A program made the position numbers and the translations under genes. From NCBI GenBank assembly GCA_025055015.1, contig JANWYQ010000170.1:1-36213 (forward strand): a stretch of 36,213 nt of DNA, in the 5' to 3' direction. This document shows, piece by piece, positions 1 through 8,498 of this stretch. The notes beneath the pieces were generated by a model. It was given only the letters and a program-made list of their open reading frames with translations, was not told the DNA's origin and did no database searches. Every line of letters starts with the position of its first letter. Positions within the stretch are counted from its first letter, which is position 1. This stretch comes from Caldilineales bacterium (GTDB lineage: Bacteria > Chloroflexota > Anaerolineae > JAAEKA01).

Positions 1-464
1 TGGAGGTAGAGGATGCGGCCGTTGGTGGGGTCGCCGGTGGCGCCCGGCACGGTAGGCACCGGGGTCCTTGGCAAGGGCGTCGCTGTGGGGGCCATGGGGC
101 TGCGGCCGCCGCTCAGGCTGACGATGAACGCCACCACGTCGGCGATCTCCTGGTCGGTCAGGGGGCCGCCGTAGCGCTGGCTCCAGGGGGTCATGGCGGT
201 TCCGGCGACGCCTTGTTCGATCACCGAGCGTGCGAAGGCCTTGGGGTCAATGGCCGGGAAGTCCTTGGACAGCCTGGCGCCGACGCGGCCCTGGCCGTCG
301 GGCCCGTGGCACACAGCGCAGTTTTGGTCGAAGATCTGGGAGCCGCGGGTGATATCCCCCTCTTGGGCGAGGGCGAGGGCGGAGAAGGTGAGCAGCGCCA
401 GCGCAGCCAGCAAGAGGATGGCGCCGGCCTGCGCTGTGCGAGCCAGGAGAAGCTTGCCTGACAT
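1..464 (-). CDS. Cytochrome c, exported, 3' end missing (partial)
   Basis: This is an exported c-type cytochrome, the last visible gene of the Rieske/cytochrome b operon, and probably an electron acceptor of that complex. The first 154 residues are visible. They comprise an N-terminal hydrophobic segment at about residues 13-33 (signal peptide or anchor) and a haem-binding CAVCH at 49-53. Met91 in TAMTPW is the likely sixth ligand, and a Pro/Thr-rich linker follows at about 121-143. After the linker the sequence GDPTNGRILYL looks like the start of a second cytochrome c domain, so the full protein is probably diheme like its neighbour. The ATG at 464 is preceded by AGGAGG at good spacing. The open frame runs through base 1, so the C-terminus lies outside the window. 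The domain type is seen directly; the exact redox partner is inferred. Confidence 0.88.
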   Translation of the reverse strand, partial: MSGKLLLARTAQAGAILLLAALALLTFSALALAQEGDITRGSQIFDQNCAVCHGPDGQGRVGARLSKDFPAIDPKAFARSVIEQGVAGTAMTPWSQRYGGPLTDQEIADVVAFIVSLSGGRSPMAPTATPLPRTPVPTVPGATGDPTNGRILYL

Positions 465-510
465 AGAGGTCGCCTCCTGCGGACAGGGGAAAGAGGCTTG
501 ACCGTCGCCA

Positions 511-549
511 GGATTGACAGCCCTCCGCGCAGCTGCGGAGCGTCAATCC
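511..549. repeat. Stem-loop between the two cytochrome c genes
   Basis: Inverted repeat GGATTGAC (511-518) / GTCAATCC (542-549) enclosing a second, inner stem CTCCGC/GCGGAG. It lies in the 160-nt gap between the cytochrome c genes. No T-run follows it on the minus strand, so it is more likely an mRNA stability or processing structure than a classical terminator. Confidence 0.6.
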
Positions 550-582
550 CTTCTTCAGGTCAGGCGCAGGGTGCGCAATGAG

Positions 583-615
583 GGGCTGGCGGTCCTATGG
601 GGGGACCGCCAGCCC
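583..615 (-). terminator. Perfect 13-bp hairpin just after the diheme cytochrome c stop
   Basis: GGGCTGGCGGTCC (583-595) and its exact complement at 603-615 form a 13-bp stem with a 7-nt loop, starting 9 nt beyond the stop codon at 625-627. There is no U-tract, so it could be a weak or partial terminator or a 3' stabilising hairpin that sets different levels for the last cytochrome gene. Confidence 0.5.
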
Positions 616-624
616 GCTCGTCGG

Positions 625-1434
625 CTATTTCAAGGTGAGCAAGTACTGCACCAGGGCGTCCAGCTCCTGCGGCGACAGGATCTGGCCGTAGTTCTGGGGC
701 ATTAGGTTGGCCTGGCAGGGCCCGGTGGGGCACTGCGGCACGATGTAGGCGTTGGGGTTGAGGATGGAGGTGCGGATGTAGTCCTCCGCCGACTGTCCGG
801 CCACCGTGGTCCCGGCGCGGTTGGCCAGGCCCTCCAGGCTGGGGCCAACCACCGCAGGAGCCTGATAGGGCACGCCGTGGCATCCTGCGCAGCCCTGGGC
901 CTGGTAAACCGCCTTGCCGATAGTCACCGGATCGGCGTCTGGCGGCAGCGGCGTGGGCGTCGGCGCCGGGGTGGGCGTGGCGGCTGCCACAGCGACATAC
1001 TGCTTCTCCCAGTTCAGGATGAAGCTGGCGACGTCTCTGATCTGGTCGGGGCGCAGCGGGCCGCCGTACTCCTGGCCCCAGGTGGCCATCTTGGCGCTGT
1101 ACTGGCCGCTGCCCACCGGCCGGCCGGCGTTCACGGTGCTCTCGATAAAGCTGCGCAGGGAGCCCTGCCAGCCGACCTCCTGAAGGCGGGTCTTGAAGAA
1201 CTCCGGCGAGTTCAGCGCGGGCGCCACGCCGGGGATGCCTTTGCCCTGGATGCCGTGACAGCCGGCGCAGTTCTCGGCGAAGATGGCGGCGCCGTTCTCG
1301 ATGGCGCGGGCCTCGAAGTTGGCCTCGCGCGTGGCCATGCGCGCCTCCTCGCCTGCACCGACTAGCACCACCAGCAGCGCCATCCCTAGGACGGCGAACA
1401 GCGAGGTGGTGAGCTTAACCATGATGTTGCGCAT
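625..1434 (-). CDS. Diheme cytochrome c of the quinol oxidoreductase operon
   Basis: A 269-residue membrane-anchored or exported diheme cytochrome c, probably the cytochrome c subunit or electron acceptor of the adjacent Rieske/cytochrome b complex. A hydrophobic N-terminal segment at about 8-27 is followed by two class I cytochrome domains. The first has CAGCH at 56-60 with Met116 (KMATW) as the likely axial ligand. The second has CAGCH at 182-186 with Met245 (LMPQNYG). An Ala/Thr/Pro linker (about 150-166) joins them. A Cys235/Cys240 pair in the second domain could form a disulfide. The ATG at 1434 has GAGGA six bases upstream, and the gene begins 9 nt after the cytochrome b stop, consistent with co-transcription. 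The next gene downstream has the same first-domain layout, suggesting duplication. Confidence 0.92.
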   Translation of the reverse strand: MRNIMVKLTTSLFAVLGMALLVVLVGAGEEARMATREANFEARAIENGAAIFAENCAGCHGIQGKGIPGVAPALNSPEFFKTRLQEVGWQGSLRSFIESTVNAGRPVGSGQYSAKMATWGQEYGGPLRPDQIRDVASFILNWEKQYVAVAAATPTPAPTPTPLPPDADPVTIGKAVYQAQGCAGCHGVPYQAPAVVGPSLEGLANRAGTTVAGQSAEDYIRTSILNPNAYIVPQCPTGPCQANLMPQNYGQILSPQELDALVQYLLTLK

Positions 1435-1443
1435 AGGCCGTCC

Positions 1444-3045
1444 TCAATGCCGGGCGTAGCCGGCCTCCTCGTGGATGTAGAAGGACTTCTCGAAGGTTTG
1501 CTCCGTGCCGTCCTTGCCGGTCCAGAACACGCGCATGGTCACCTTCTTCAACCCCGGCTGCCAGTCCTCGATGATCATCTTGCCGTAACCGTTGGGCAGG
1601 CCCTCTAGCCCTTTCTCCAGGGCTTTGGCGTGTTCTTCCTCGATCAGGTGCGCGTAGTGGTGCATCAGCTTCTGCAGCTCGAAGCTGGCCGTAGCGTTGT
1701 CCGACCGGGTGTCCCACTCACCGACGGTGAGCTTGTACCACTCGGTCTGGCGCACTGGCCCGGCCTTCTCCTCCGGCAGCATGAGCTGCACCACCTCCTC
1801 GGCCGGCGGCGACTCCACCAGGAAGTGGGGCGTGCCCATCCAGGTGAGCACCACGAAGCCGGCCAGCGCCACCATGAACAGGGAGATGGCTACCCGGCGG
1901 TCCTTGGCCCGGCGGCTGGGGTTGAAGTCAATGTAGGGGATGATCGCCAGGAAGGCGAACACTAGGGTGGGTAGGATCACGCCCATCAGGGTGGGGTCGC
2001 CCAGCTTGAGCAGGCCCTGGATCCACAGGAAGTACCAGGGCGCCTCGGTGTGCAGCGGGGTCTTGTTGGGGTTGGCGTGGTGCTCCAGCGGCGCGCCGGG
2101 GTAGATGTTGAAGACAATCATCGCCAACAACACGAAGGTGACCACGCCCAACACCATCATCTCATCGGTGAAGATGTCGGGCAGGTAGTAGCGCCGCTTG
2201 TCCGCCGGCACGCGCTTGGCCGTGTCCTGGCCTACCTCCTCCTCGGAGGCCGGCAGGGAGATGCCTACGCGCACCACCTTGTAGTAGTGCACGAAGAAGA
2301 CGAAGACGATCAACAGCGGCACGAACAGCACGTGCAGCAGGTAGAAGCGCAGCAGGCCGTTGGCGCCGATGCTGGGGGCGCCCAACAGCAGCAGCTTGGC
2401 GGCGTTGCCCACGGCGGGCGGCGGCGCCTTGTCGGCCATGCTGGTGCCGATGGTCACCGCCCAATAGGCTAGCTGGTCCCAGGGCAGCAGGTAGCCGCTG
2501 AAGCTCATGAACAGGGTCGCCAGCAACAAGATCACGCCGGTGAGCCAGGTGAACTGCCGCGGCTTCTTGTAGGAGCCGGTCAGGAAGGTGCGCACCATGT
2601 GTAAGGTGACGACGATGACCATGCCCTCGGCCGCCAAGCGGTGGATGTCGCGCATGAACTCGCCGAAGGGCACGCCGCTCATGATCTTGAGCATGTCGCC
2701 GTAGGCGCGCTCCGGGGTCGGCGCGTAGAAGATCATCAGGAAGACACCCGTGATGATCTCCAGGAAGAAGAAGTAGGTGCTGAGCAAGCCCAGGCGGAAG
2801 GTGTGGGTGAGCTTGGTCACCGACTCGTGGTAGTAGCTGGGCTTGATGTGGAAGACGAAGGACTCGGAGTGGACCTGAAGCCGCGGGTTGGGGCGACGGG
2901 GCTCGTCGCCGCGGGCCAGCGCGCGCAGGTCGTTCCAGTTCATGCCGGTGGTGACGCGAGTGATGAAGGTGTCCAGCTGCTTGAGCGAGAACCCCACCAC
3001 ACCGTCCTTGCGTATCTGCTCGCTGACGTCTTGTAACACGCCCAT
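1444..3045 (-). CDS. Cytochrome b of a menaquinol/quinol:cytochrome c oxidoreductase
   Basis: Membrane cytochrome b that oxidises quinol and carries the two b haems of a bc-type complex. I take the ATG at 3045 (533 aa) because AGGAGA lies just upstream; a TTG at 3081 would add 12 residues but lacks a site. In ATG numbering the haem ligands are His135/His149 and His238/His253. The second pair is spaced by 14 residues, as in b6-type proteins. The C-terminal (subunit IV-like) half is fused, with TEAPWYFLW at about 333-341 in the position of the quinol-site PEWY/PDWY motif. After the last membrane helix a hydrophilic tail of about 120 residues (about 412-533) is present that standard cytochrome b lacks. 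The gene follows the Rieske gene by 52 nt and precedes diheme cytochrome c by 9 nt. Confidence 0.93.
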   Translation of the reverse strand: MGVLQDVSEQIRKDGVVGFSLKQLDTFITRVTTGMNWNDLRALARGDEPRRPNPRLQVHSESFVFHIKPSYYHESVTKLTHTFRLGLLSTYFFFLEIITGVFLMIFYAPTPERAYGDMLKIMSGVPFGEFMRDIHRLAAEGMVIVVTLHMVRTFLTGSYKKPRQFTWLTGVILLLATLFMSFSGYLLPWDQLAYWAVTIGTSMADKAPPPAVGNAAKLLLLGAPSIGANGLLRFYLLHVLFVPLLIVFVFFVHYYKVVRVGISLPASEEEVGQDTAKRVPADKRRYYLPDIFTDEMMVLGVVTFVLLAMIVFNIYPGAPLEHHANPNKTPLHTEAPWYFLWIQGLLKLGDPTLMGVILPTLVFAFLAIIPYIDFNPSRRAKDRRVAISLFMVALAGFVVLTWMGTPHFLVESPPAEEVVQLMLPEEKAGPVRQTEWYKLTVGEWDTRSDNATASFELQKLMHHYAHLIEEEHAKALEKGLEGLPNGYGKMIIEDWQPGLKKVTMRVFWTGKDGTEQTFEKSFYIHEEAGYARH

Positions 3046-3097
3046 AGGCTGGTCTCCTGAGAATTGTCGGCTGTCGGTCAATCCATCACATCACAGG

Positions 3098-3811
3098 TTA
3101 AACAGAGGGGCCGTTGAGCTTCTTGCCGGTGTCCACCACTACCTCCACATCGGGGTCGCTGCTGGAGACCGCCTGGCCGCCCTCGGTGGTTTGGGCGACG
3201 ACCTCGCCGTTCTTGCGCAGAAGAATCACGAACTGGTCCAACGAGCGAGGGGCCGGTCCTTCGATGTAGACGCCGTTCTTGTGGAACTTCGAGCCGTGGC
3301 ACGGGCACTCAAACCGGAAGGTCTGGTCCTTCCATTCGTAGAGGCAGCCCAGGTGGGTGCACACGCGGTAGAGCGCGCGCAGCCCGTCGGTGTCCATGCT
3401 CAGCCAGAACTGCCCGTCTAGGTTGCGCACCGGCGGCGCGTCGGCGGACGGCATGCCGGTGATAGGCCCCAGCGGGAAGAGACCGCCGAACTCGCCCTCC
3501 TTGAACCGCGGAAGGGCGAACATAAAGCTGGCGATGCCTGCTTCCACCAGCAGAACGGCCGTGGCGGCTCCCCAGGCGTAGTTGAGAAACTCCCGCCGCG
3601 TCATCGGCTGAGGGGGGACACGGGCAGCCTCACGAGCGGCTTTGACCTCTTCCTTCCTCTCTTGCTTCTGTTGGCGACCAGACTTCAGGTAGGCGCCCTG
3701 GTCGCTGCGATACTCACCGGCGGTGGCCTGCTGGGCGCGCTTCTGCTCCAGGAACTTCCGCTGTTCCGGGGTGAGCTCCTCGCCAGCGACAGGGGGCTTG
3801 GGTTGAGCCAT
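3098..3811 (-). CDS. Rieske [2Fe-2S] protein
   Basis: Iron-sulfur subunit that takes an electron from quinol at the bc complex and passes it to cytochrome c. The 237-residue product shows the two Rieske cluster motifs, CTHLGC at 151-156 and CPCHGSKF at 169-176, each giving one Cys and one His ligand plus the disulfide Cys. Residues 71-77 read TRREFLN, followed by a hydrophobic stretch to about 100. This resembles a Tat signal that remains as a membrane anchor, as known for Rieske proteins. An unusually long, charged Lys/Glu/Gln-rich N-terminal region of about 70 residues precedes it and would lie in the cytoplasm. The ATG at 3811 has AGGAGG at good spacing. It is the first gene of the operon, about 165 nt downstream of the predicted transcription start. 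Confidence 0.93.
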   Translation of the reverse strand: MAQPKPPVAGEELTPEQRKFLEQKRAQQATAGEYRSDQGAYLKSGRQQKQERKEEVKAAREAARVPPQPMTRREFLNYAWGAATAVLLVEAGIASFMFALPRFKEGEFGGLFPLGPITGMPSADAPPVRNLDGQFWLSMDTDGLRALYRVCTHLGCLYEWKDQTFRFECPCHGSKFHKNGVYIEGPAPRSLDQFVILLRKNGEVVAQTTEGGQAVSSSDPDVEVVVDTGKKLNGPSV

Positions 3812-3982
3812 AGAAAGACACCTCCTGATTACGCCTGCGCTTGCCTCCGAGACGCAGCAACGCCGGGACGGCCTCCTTGCCGTTCACTGTCAAGAAGGGG
3901 AAACGCTGCCGTTGGGGCCACAGGACGTGATGAGCTGATCAGCAGGACCTGATCGTCTAACGGGGTTGGGAAAGGCAGCGCA

Positions 3983-4012
3983 ATTATAGCATGCGGCGAG
4001 AAAGATTGTCAA
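3983..4012 (-). promoter_or_regulatory. Consensus promoter of the Rieske/cytochrome b operon
   Basis: On the minus strand TTGACA (4012-4007), 18-bp spacer, TATAAT (3988-3983). Both hexamers are perfect sigma70-type consensus. The likely start is near 3976, giving an untranslated leader of about 165 nt before the Rieske ATG. The promoter lies in the gap just after the 3' end of arfB. Confidence 0.85.
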
Positions 4013-4023
4013 AAACATCACAG

Positions 4024-4464
4024 CTATTCCAGGTCGCCGAGACGGCTTGTACGACGCATGTGCTTTACCTGGCTGCGACGTCGTTTGTGAGCCAGTCTAC
4101 GTTCGCGCGCGGCCTGCGAGGGGCGGGTAGGGCGCCGCGGCTTGCGCGGCTGCAGCGCTGCAGCCAGCAGCCGCCGAAAGCGCTCGATGACCTCGGCGCG
4201 GTTCTCGGCCTGGCTGCGGCCGGCCTGCGACGTAAGGTGGAGCACCCCCTCGCTGTCTATGCGGCCCGCCAGCCGCGTCAGGATGAGCTGTCGCTGCTCC
4301 TCGCTCAGGCTTGGGGAGCGGGCCACGTCGAACAACAGCTCCACCTTGGTCTCGGTGCGCTGGACGTGCTGGCCTCCTGGCCCGCCGCTGCGCGCGTAGC
4401 GAAAGCTGAGCTCGCTGAGGGGGATGGCCAGCCGATGGTTGATCGGCAGCAGGTCGTCGGTCAT
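4024..4464 (-). CDS. arfB: Peptidyl-tRNA hydrolase ArfB (stalled-ribosome rescue)
   Basis: Codon-independent release factor that rescues ribosomes stalled at the end of non-stop mRNAs by hydrolysing peptidyl-tRNA. The 146-residue protein is the usual size for ArfB/YaeJ. It carries the catalytic loop GGPGGQHVQRTETKVEL, with GGQ at 30-32, in the short RF-1-like domain. It ends in an Arg/Lys-rich tail from about 115 that in this family inserts into the empty mRNA channel. It lacks the codon-recognition domains of RF1/RF2. It starts 12 nt after the stop of the lipoprotein gene upstream, so the two are probably co-transcribed, though no functional link is evident. Confidence 0.93.
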   Translation of the reverse strand: MTDDLLPINHRLAIPLSELSFRYARSGGPGGQHVQRTETKVELLFDVARSPSLSEEQRQLILTRLAGRIDSEGVLHLTSQAGRSQAENRAEVIERFRRLLAAALQPRKPRRPTRPSQAARERRLAHKRRRSQVKHMRRTSRLGDLE

Positions 4465-4476
4465 GGCGTGTTCTGC

Positions 4477-5409
4477 TCACGGCGTCGGCCGCGGCAGGGT
4501 GATGGGCAGGGTGGCGGTGAGGGTGGCGGTGGCGGTGGGACGAGGCGGCGCCACGGGCGGCGGGTCCACCCGATCCAGGCGCAGGGAACGGCGGTGTTCG
4601 TAATAGCCAGGGCAGGGCTGGTCCGCCGTTTCTACGCGGCGGTTGCGAAAGAGGGAGAGGACGAACTGCTGCCCCTGGAAGAGGAGCAGGCCGTCCTGGC
4701 CGGGGTAGAGGGTGAGCTCGGCGTCGTCCCAGCGCGCGGCCAGCGGCAGCACCTGGCGGCGGGCCACGCAGGTCGAGGCTCTCGCCGCCACCGACGGGCA
4801 GTTGCCGGCTGCGTCGCTGAGGCTCAGCCCCAGGGGCGCTTCCTCGCCCGGCGCGTCGGTAGCGCCGTAGAAGAGCAGCCCCAGGTCGTCGAAGAGCTGC
4901 AGCTCGTAGCCGGCGTGGTGTTCCAGGGAGGCGCGGTCGGGCAGGGCAAGCGGGGCCGGCAGGCCGGGGACTGCTGTGGTGGTGACGACAGGGGCGGGCT
5001 CGGGCAGGGGCGTGTCTAGCGGTGGCGCCCAGGCGACCAGGCCGTAGGTCTGGCCCACCACCAGGGGCGGCGGGTCCCCTTGGTAGTCCAACAGCAGGGT
5101 GACGCCTTCCCCTAGCTCCCGCAGCAGGAAGGCGCGATGGGGCAGCCGACTGAACTCCTCCACTGCGGCCAGGACGGTGGCGGTGAACTCCACCACCTGG
5201 CCACCCCGGTAGGCCTCCATCAGGGCCGAGTTGGCCGGGTCCACCGGCCAGAGCACCCACGTCTGCACGGCGCCGTCGCCGGCGCACTCAGGCGGCACGG
5301 GCACAGCTTCGTCGTCGGCCGCGTCCGGCGGCGACGTGGGCTGCAGGTTCGGCGCGGTGCAGCCGGCCAGCAGCAGGCAGATCAGCAGGAGCACCGAGGG
5401 CGCACGCAT
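4477..5409 (-). CDS. Lipoprotein of unknown function
   Basis: A 310-residue predicted lipoprotein that I do not recognise. The start is placed at the ATG at 5409, giving MRAPSVLLLICLLLAGC with a clear lipobox (LLAGC); GAAGGTG precedes it. An ATG 30 nt further upstream would lengthen the signal peptide unusually. The mature part begins with a Pro/Asp-rich stretch, continues with a Trp/Leu/Val-rich globular region without recognisable catalytic motif, and ends in a Pro/Thr-rich low-complexity tail of about 40 residues. Cysteines are present in the second half and could form disulfides outside the cell. It would be attached to the outer face of the membrane. It is the first gene of a probable two-gene unit with arfB. 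Confidence 0.75.
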   Translation of the reverse strand: MRAPSVLLLICLLLAGCTAPNLQPTSPPDAADDEAVPVPPECAGDGAVQTWVLWPVDPANSALMEAYRGGQVVEFTATVLAAVEEFSRLPHRAFLLRELGEGVTLLLDYQGDPPPLVVGQTYGLVAWAPPLDTPLPEPAPVVTTTAVPGLPAPLALPDRASLEHHAGYELQLFDDLGLLFYGATDAPGEEAPLGLSLSDAAGNCPSVAARASTCVARRQVLPLAARWDDAELTLYPGQDGLLLFQGQQFVLSLFRNRRVETADQPCPGYYEHRRSLRLDRVDPPPVAPPRPTATATLTATLPITLPRPTP

Positions 5410-5480
5410 GACACCTTCGAGGGGGGCAGCCGAGGACATGGCAAGGCGGAACCGTGGGGCCGCAGGAGCGGGCCGGCCCT

Positions 5481-5509
5481 ATGGTACCCTACAGCTCCAC
5501 CCGATGCAA
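5481..5509 (-). promoter_or_regulatory. Possible promoter of the lipoprotein-arfB unit
   Basis: Minus strand TTGCAT (5509-5504), 17-bp spacer, TACCAT (5486-5481). Spacing is ideal but the hexamers are only partial matches. It lies about 72 bp upstream of the lipoprotein start. Confidence 0.4.
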
Positions 5510-5545
5510 AGTTGGCCAAGGGAGTGGTCCTGGCGCAAGAAACCC

Positions 5546-5652
5546 ACCGGCTAAAGCCTCGACGCCGAACGGATAGCCGAGCCGACCGGCCAAGGCCTCA
5601 ACCCTCCGATCGTTCCACGTCCTCCCGACAAGGACTCGGGGCTTCAGCCGGT
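5546..5652. repeat. Intergenic element with 13-bp inverted ends, CTTCAG family
   Basis: ACCGGCTAAAGCC at 5546-5558 pairs with GGCTTCAGCCGGT at 5640-5652 with one mismatch, bounding a 107-bp GC-rich element with further internal complementarity. No open frame is evident inside. The right end has the GGCTTCAGCC core seen in other palindromes of this window (10298-10315, 26758-26771). It fills most of the gap between valS and the lipoprotein gene and may be a small non-autonomous repeat. Confidence 0.5.
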
Positions 5653-5684
5653 CGTTCGTGAAAACCGCGCCCCCCTCCCGTGCC

Positions 5685-8474
5685 TTATCCCGCCTGACCT
5701 TGCAACATGGCCAGACGCTCCTGCAGCTGCGCCTTCTTGGCCTCCCATTCGGCCAGCTGCTTGCGCGCGCCCTCCACCACGGCCGGCGGCGCGCTGTTGA
5801 CGAAGCCGGGGTTGGCCAGCCGCGCAGCCGCGCCGGCGGCCATCTTCTCGGCGTTGGCCAGCTCCTTGCGCAGCCGGGCCAGCTCCGCCTCTAGGTCCAC
5901 CAGGTCGGCCAGGGGCAGCGACACGGTGACGCCGCCGGCCACCAGCGCGATGGACTGCGCCGGCGCGGGGAGGCTCTCGCCCAGCGTCACCTGGGCGGGG
6001 TCCAGGCCGGCCAGCGCCGCGATCACCGGCAGCTCCTGCTGCACCAGGGCCAGGTGGTCGCCAGCGCTAATCAAGGCGCCGATGCGGCGGCCCGGGGGCA
6101 CGTTGTACTCCGCGCGGGCGTTGCGCACCGCGCGCACGATCTCCTGCACACGGCCGAAGTCCGCCTCGGCCGCCGGGTCGGCCTCGCCGGGCTCGGGCCA
6201 CGCGGCGATAATCAGCGCCTCCGGCCAGGCGTAGGGCAGGCCGGCCGCCTGGGCCGCCCGCCGCAGGTTCTGCCAGATGTCCTCGGTCACGAAGGGGATG
6301 AAGGGGTGCAGCAGGCGCAGGGTCTGGTCCAACACGTGCACCAGGATGTGCGCGGTGCGCCAGGCCTGTTCGCCGCCGGCCGCCAGCTGCCCCTTGGCGA
6401 TCTCGATGTACCAGTCGGCGAACTCGCCCCACAGGAACTCGTAGGCCTGCCGGCCCGCCTCGCCGTACTGGTAGGCCTCGAACAGCCGGGTGACCTCGGC
6501 CACCGTGGCGCTCAGCCGGCTGAGGATCCAACGATCGGCGAGAGTTCGGTGGTCGGTGGCCGGTGAACGGTGAACGGTGGCGGCCGGTCGGCGCGCGGTG
6601 GGAGCCGACGACTGATCGCCGGTCCCCGACGACGCCAGCTTGCCCAAGTTGGTCACGGTGAAGCGGGCGGCGTTCCAGATCTTGTTGGCGAAGTTGCGGT
6701 TGGCGCGGATGCGCTCCACGCTCAGGTTCATGTCGTTGCCGGGGGTGGAGCCGGTGAGTAGGGTGAAGCGCAGCGCGTCCGCGCCGAACTCGTCCATCAC
6801 CTCGATGGGGTCAATGACGTTGTTGAAGGTCTTGGACATCTTGCGGCCATGCTCGTCCCGCACCAGGCCGTGGAGGTACACGGTGTGGAAGGGGATGTCG
6901 TTGGTGAAGAGCAGGCCGGTCATGATCATGCGCGCCACCCAGAAGAACAGGATGTCGTAGCCGGTCTCCATCACGTCGGTGGGGTAGTAGCGGCGCAGGT
7001 CGGGGGTGTCGTCGGGCCAGCCCAGGGTGGAGAAGGGCCACAGCGCCGAGCTGAACCAGGTGTCCAGCACGTCGGGGTCCTGCTCCAGCGGGGTGGGGCG
7101 GCCGTAGTGCTTGGCTGCGGCGGCCAGCGCCTCCGCTTCGCTGCGGGCCACGAACACCTGGCCGTCGGGGCCGTACCAGGCCGGGATGCGATGGCCCCAC
7201 CAGAGCTGGCGGCTGATGCACCAGGGGCGCAGGTTCTCCAGCCAGTGGTAGTACACCTTGGTGAAGCGCTCCGGCACGATCTTGATGCGGCCGGTGCGCA
7301 CTGCGGCCAGGCCCAGCTCGGCCATGGGCTTGGTGTTCACGAACCACTGGTTGCTCACCAGCGGCTCGATGATCTCGCCCCCCCGTTGCGCGCGCGGCAC
7401 GGTCATGGTGTAGGGCTCCTCCTTGATCACCAGGCCGGCCGCGGCCATGTCCTCCCACAGCTTCTGGCGCGCGGCGAAGCGGTCCATGCCCGCGTAAGGT
7501 CCTGCGTGCTCGTTCAAGGTGGCGTCCTTGTTCATGATGTTGACGATGGGCAGGCCGTGGCGCTGGCCGATCTCGAAGTCGCTGGGGTCGTGGCCAGGGG
7601 TGATCTTCAGCGCGCCGGTGCCGAACTCCATGCTCACGTAGGTGTCGTGGATCACCGGGATGGGGCGGTTGAGGATGGGCACCAGGCAGGTGGACCCGAT
7701 GAGGTGGCGATAGCGCTCGTCGTCGGGGTGCACGGCCACGGCGGTGTCGGCCAGGATCGTCTCCGGCCGGGTGGTGGCCACGGGGATGTAGCCCTTGCCC
7801 GGCCCCTCGTCCAGGCTGTGGCCGGCGATGGGGTACTTGAAGTAGTAGAGGGTGCCCTGCTCCTCGCTGTACTCCACCTCCAGGTCGCTGACCGCGGTCT
7901 GCAGGCCGGGCGACCAGTTGATGATGTACTCGCTGCGGTAGATCAGGCCCATGCGATACAGGCGCACGAAGGCCTCGATCACCGCGCGGCTCAGCCCCTC
8001 GTCCAGGGTGAAGCGCTCGCGGTCCCAGTCACAGCTGGCGCCCATGCGGCGCAGCTGGCCCACGATGCGGCCGTGGTACTTGTTCTTCCAGGCCCAGGCC
8101 TCCTCCAGGAAGCGCTCGCGGCCGATGGCCTCTCGGCTGGTGCCCTCCTCCCGCAGCTTGCGCTCCACCTGGAGCTGGGTGGCAATGCCTGCGTGGTCGG
8201 TGCCGGGGATCCACAGGGCCGCGCGGCCGCGCATGCGCTGATAGCGGATCATCAGGTCCTCGATAGTTACGAAGAGCGCATGGCCCTGGTGCAGGCTGCC
8301 GGTGACGTTGGGCGGGGGGATGGCGATCACGAACGGCTCGGCGTCGGGGCCGGCGGCCTCCGGCTTGAACCAGCCGTTCTGCTCCCACCAGCGGTAGAGG
8401 CGGTCCTCGGCCGCGCGGAAGTCGTAGGTTTTGGGCATGTCGAAGGGATCGGGCGTCGGAAACTCCAGGTTCAT
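5685..8474 (-). CDS. valS: Valyl-tRNA synthetase
   Basis: Class I aminoacyl-tRNA synthetase that charges tRNA-Val. The ATG at 8474 gives 929 residues and follows GAGGA; an upstream in-frame start at 8519 would lie inside the T-box terminator and is rejected. Signature motifs are visible: PPNVTGSLHQGH with HQGH (the HIGH motif) at about 62-65 and KMSKT (the KMSKS motif, last residue Thr) at 545-549. The editing domain lies between, the anticodon-binding domain follows, and a C-terminal coiled coil of about 65 residues ends the protein, as expected for ValRS. Oddity: between the catalytic and anticodon domains (about residues 613-650) there is a low-complexity insertion containing a 7-residue repeat, encoded partly by DNA heptamers at 6543-6591. 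Expression is evidently controlled by the T-box leader upstream. Confidence 0.96.
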   Translation of the reverse strand: MNLEFPTPDPFDMPKTYDFRAAEDRLYRWWEQNGWFKPEAAGPDAEPFVIAIPPPNVTGSLHQGHALFVTIEDLMIRYQRMRGRAALWIPGTDHAGIATQLQVERKLREEGTSREAIGRERFLEEAWAWKNKYHGRIVGQLRRMGASCDWDRERFTLDEGLSRAVIEAFVRLYRMGLIYRSEYIINWSPGLQTAVSDLEVEYSEEQGTLYYFKYPIAGHSLDEGPGKGYIPVATTRPETILADTAVAVHPDDERYRHLIGSTCLVPILNRPIPVIHDTYVSMEFGTGALKITPGHDPSDFEIGQRHGLPIVNIMNKDATLNEHAGPYAGMDRFAARQKLWEDMAAAGLVIKEEPYTMTVPRAQRGGEIIEPLVSNQWFVNTKPMAELGLAAVRTGRIKIVPERFTKVYYHWLENLRPWCISRQLWWGHRIPAWYGPDGQVFVARSEAEALAAAAKHYGRPTPLEQDPDVLDTWFSSALWPFSTLGWPDDTPDLRRYYPTDVMETGYDILFFWVARMIMTGLLFTNDIPFHTVYLHGLVRDEHGRKMSKTFNNVIDPIEVMDEFGADALRFTLLTGSTPGNDMNLSVERIRANRNFANKIWNAARFTVTNLGKLASSGTGDQSSAPTARRPAATVHRSPATDHRTLADRWILSRLSATVAEVTRLFEAYQYGEAGRQAYEFLWGEFADWYIEIAKGQLAAGGEQAWRTAHILVHVLDQTLRLLHPFIPFVTEDIWQNLRRAAQAAGLPYAWPEALIIAAWPEPGEADPAAEADFGRVQEIVRAVRNARAEYNVPPGRRIGALISAGDHLALVQQELPVIAALAGLDPAQVTLGESLPAPAQSIALVAGGVTVSLPLADLVDLEAELARLRKELANAEKMAAGAAARLANPGFVNSAPPAVVEGARKQLAEWEAKKAQLQERLAMLQGQAG
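6543..6591. repeat. Seven heptamers inside valS (class CCGNTCA)
   Basis: Read on the plus strand, seven consecutive 7-mers run AGTTCGG, TGGTCGG, TGGCCGG, TGAACGG, TGAACGG, TGGCGGC, CGGTCGG. On the minus strand the consensus is CCGNNCA, the same class as the array at 15650-15740. They are translated as part of the valS insertion, giving a 7-residue repeat (TVHRSPA, TDHRTLA). Confidence 0.8.
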
Positions 8475-8498
8475 GGCGATCAGTCCTCGTGGGCTATG

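Noticed and set aside
511-615. Two hairpins read as an intrinsic terminator ending the bc operon
   Set aside because: Neither is followed by a T-run on the minus strand, and another cytochrome c gene with its own ribosome-binding site follows, so the operon probably continues.
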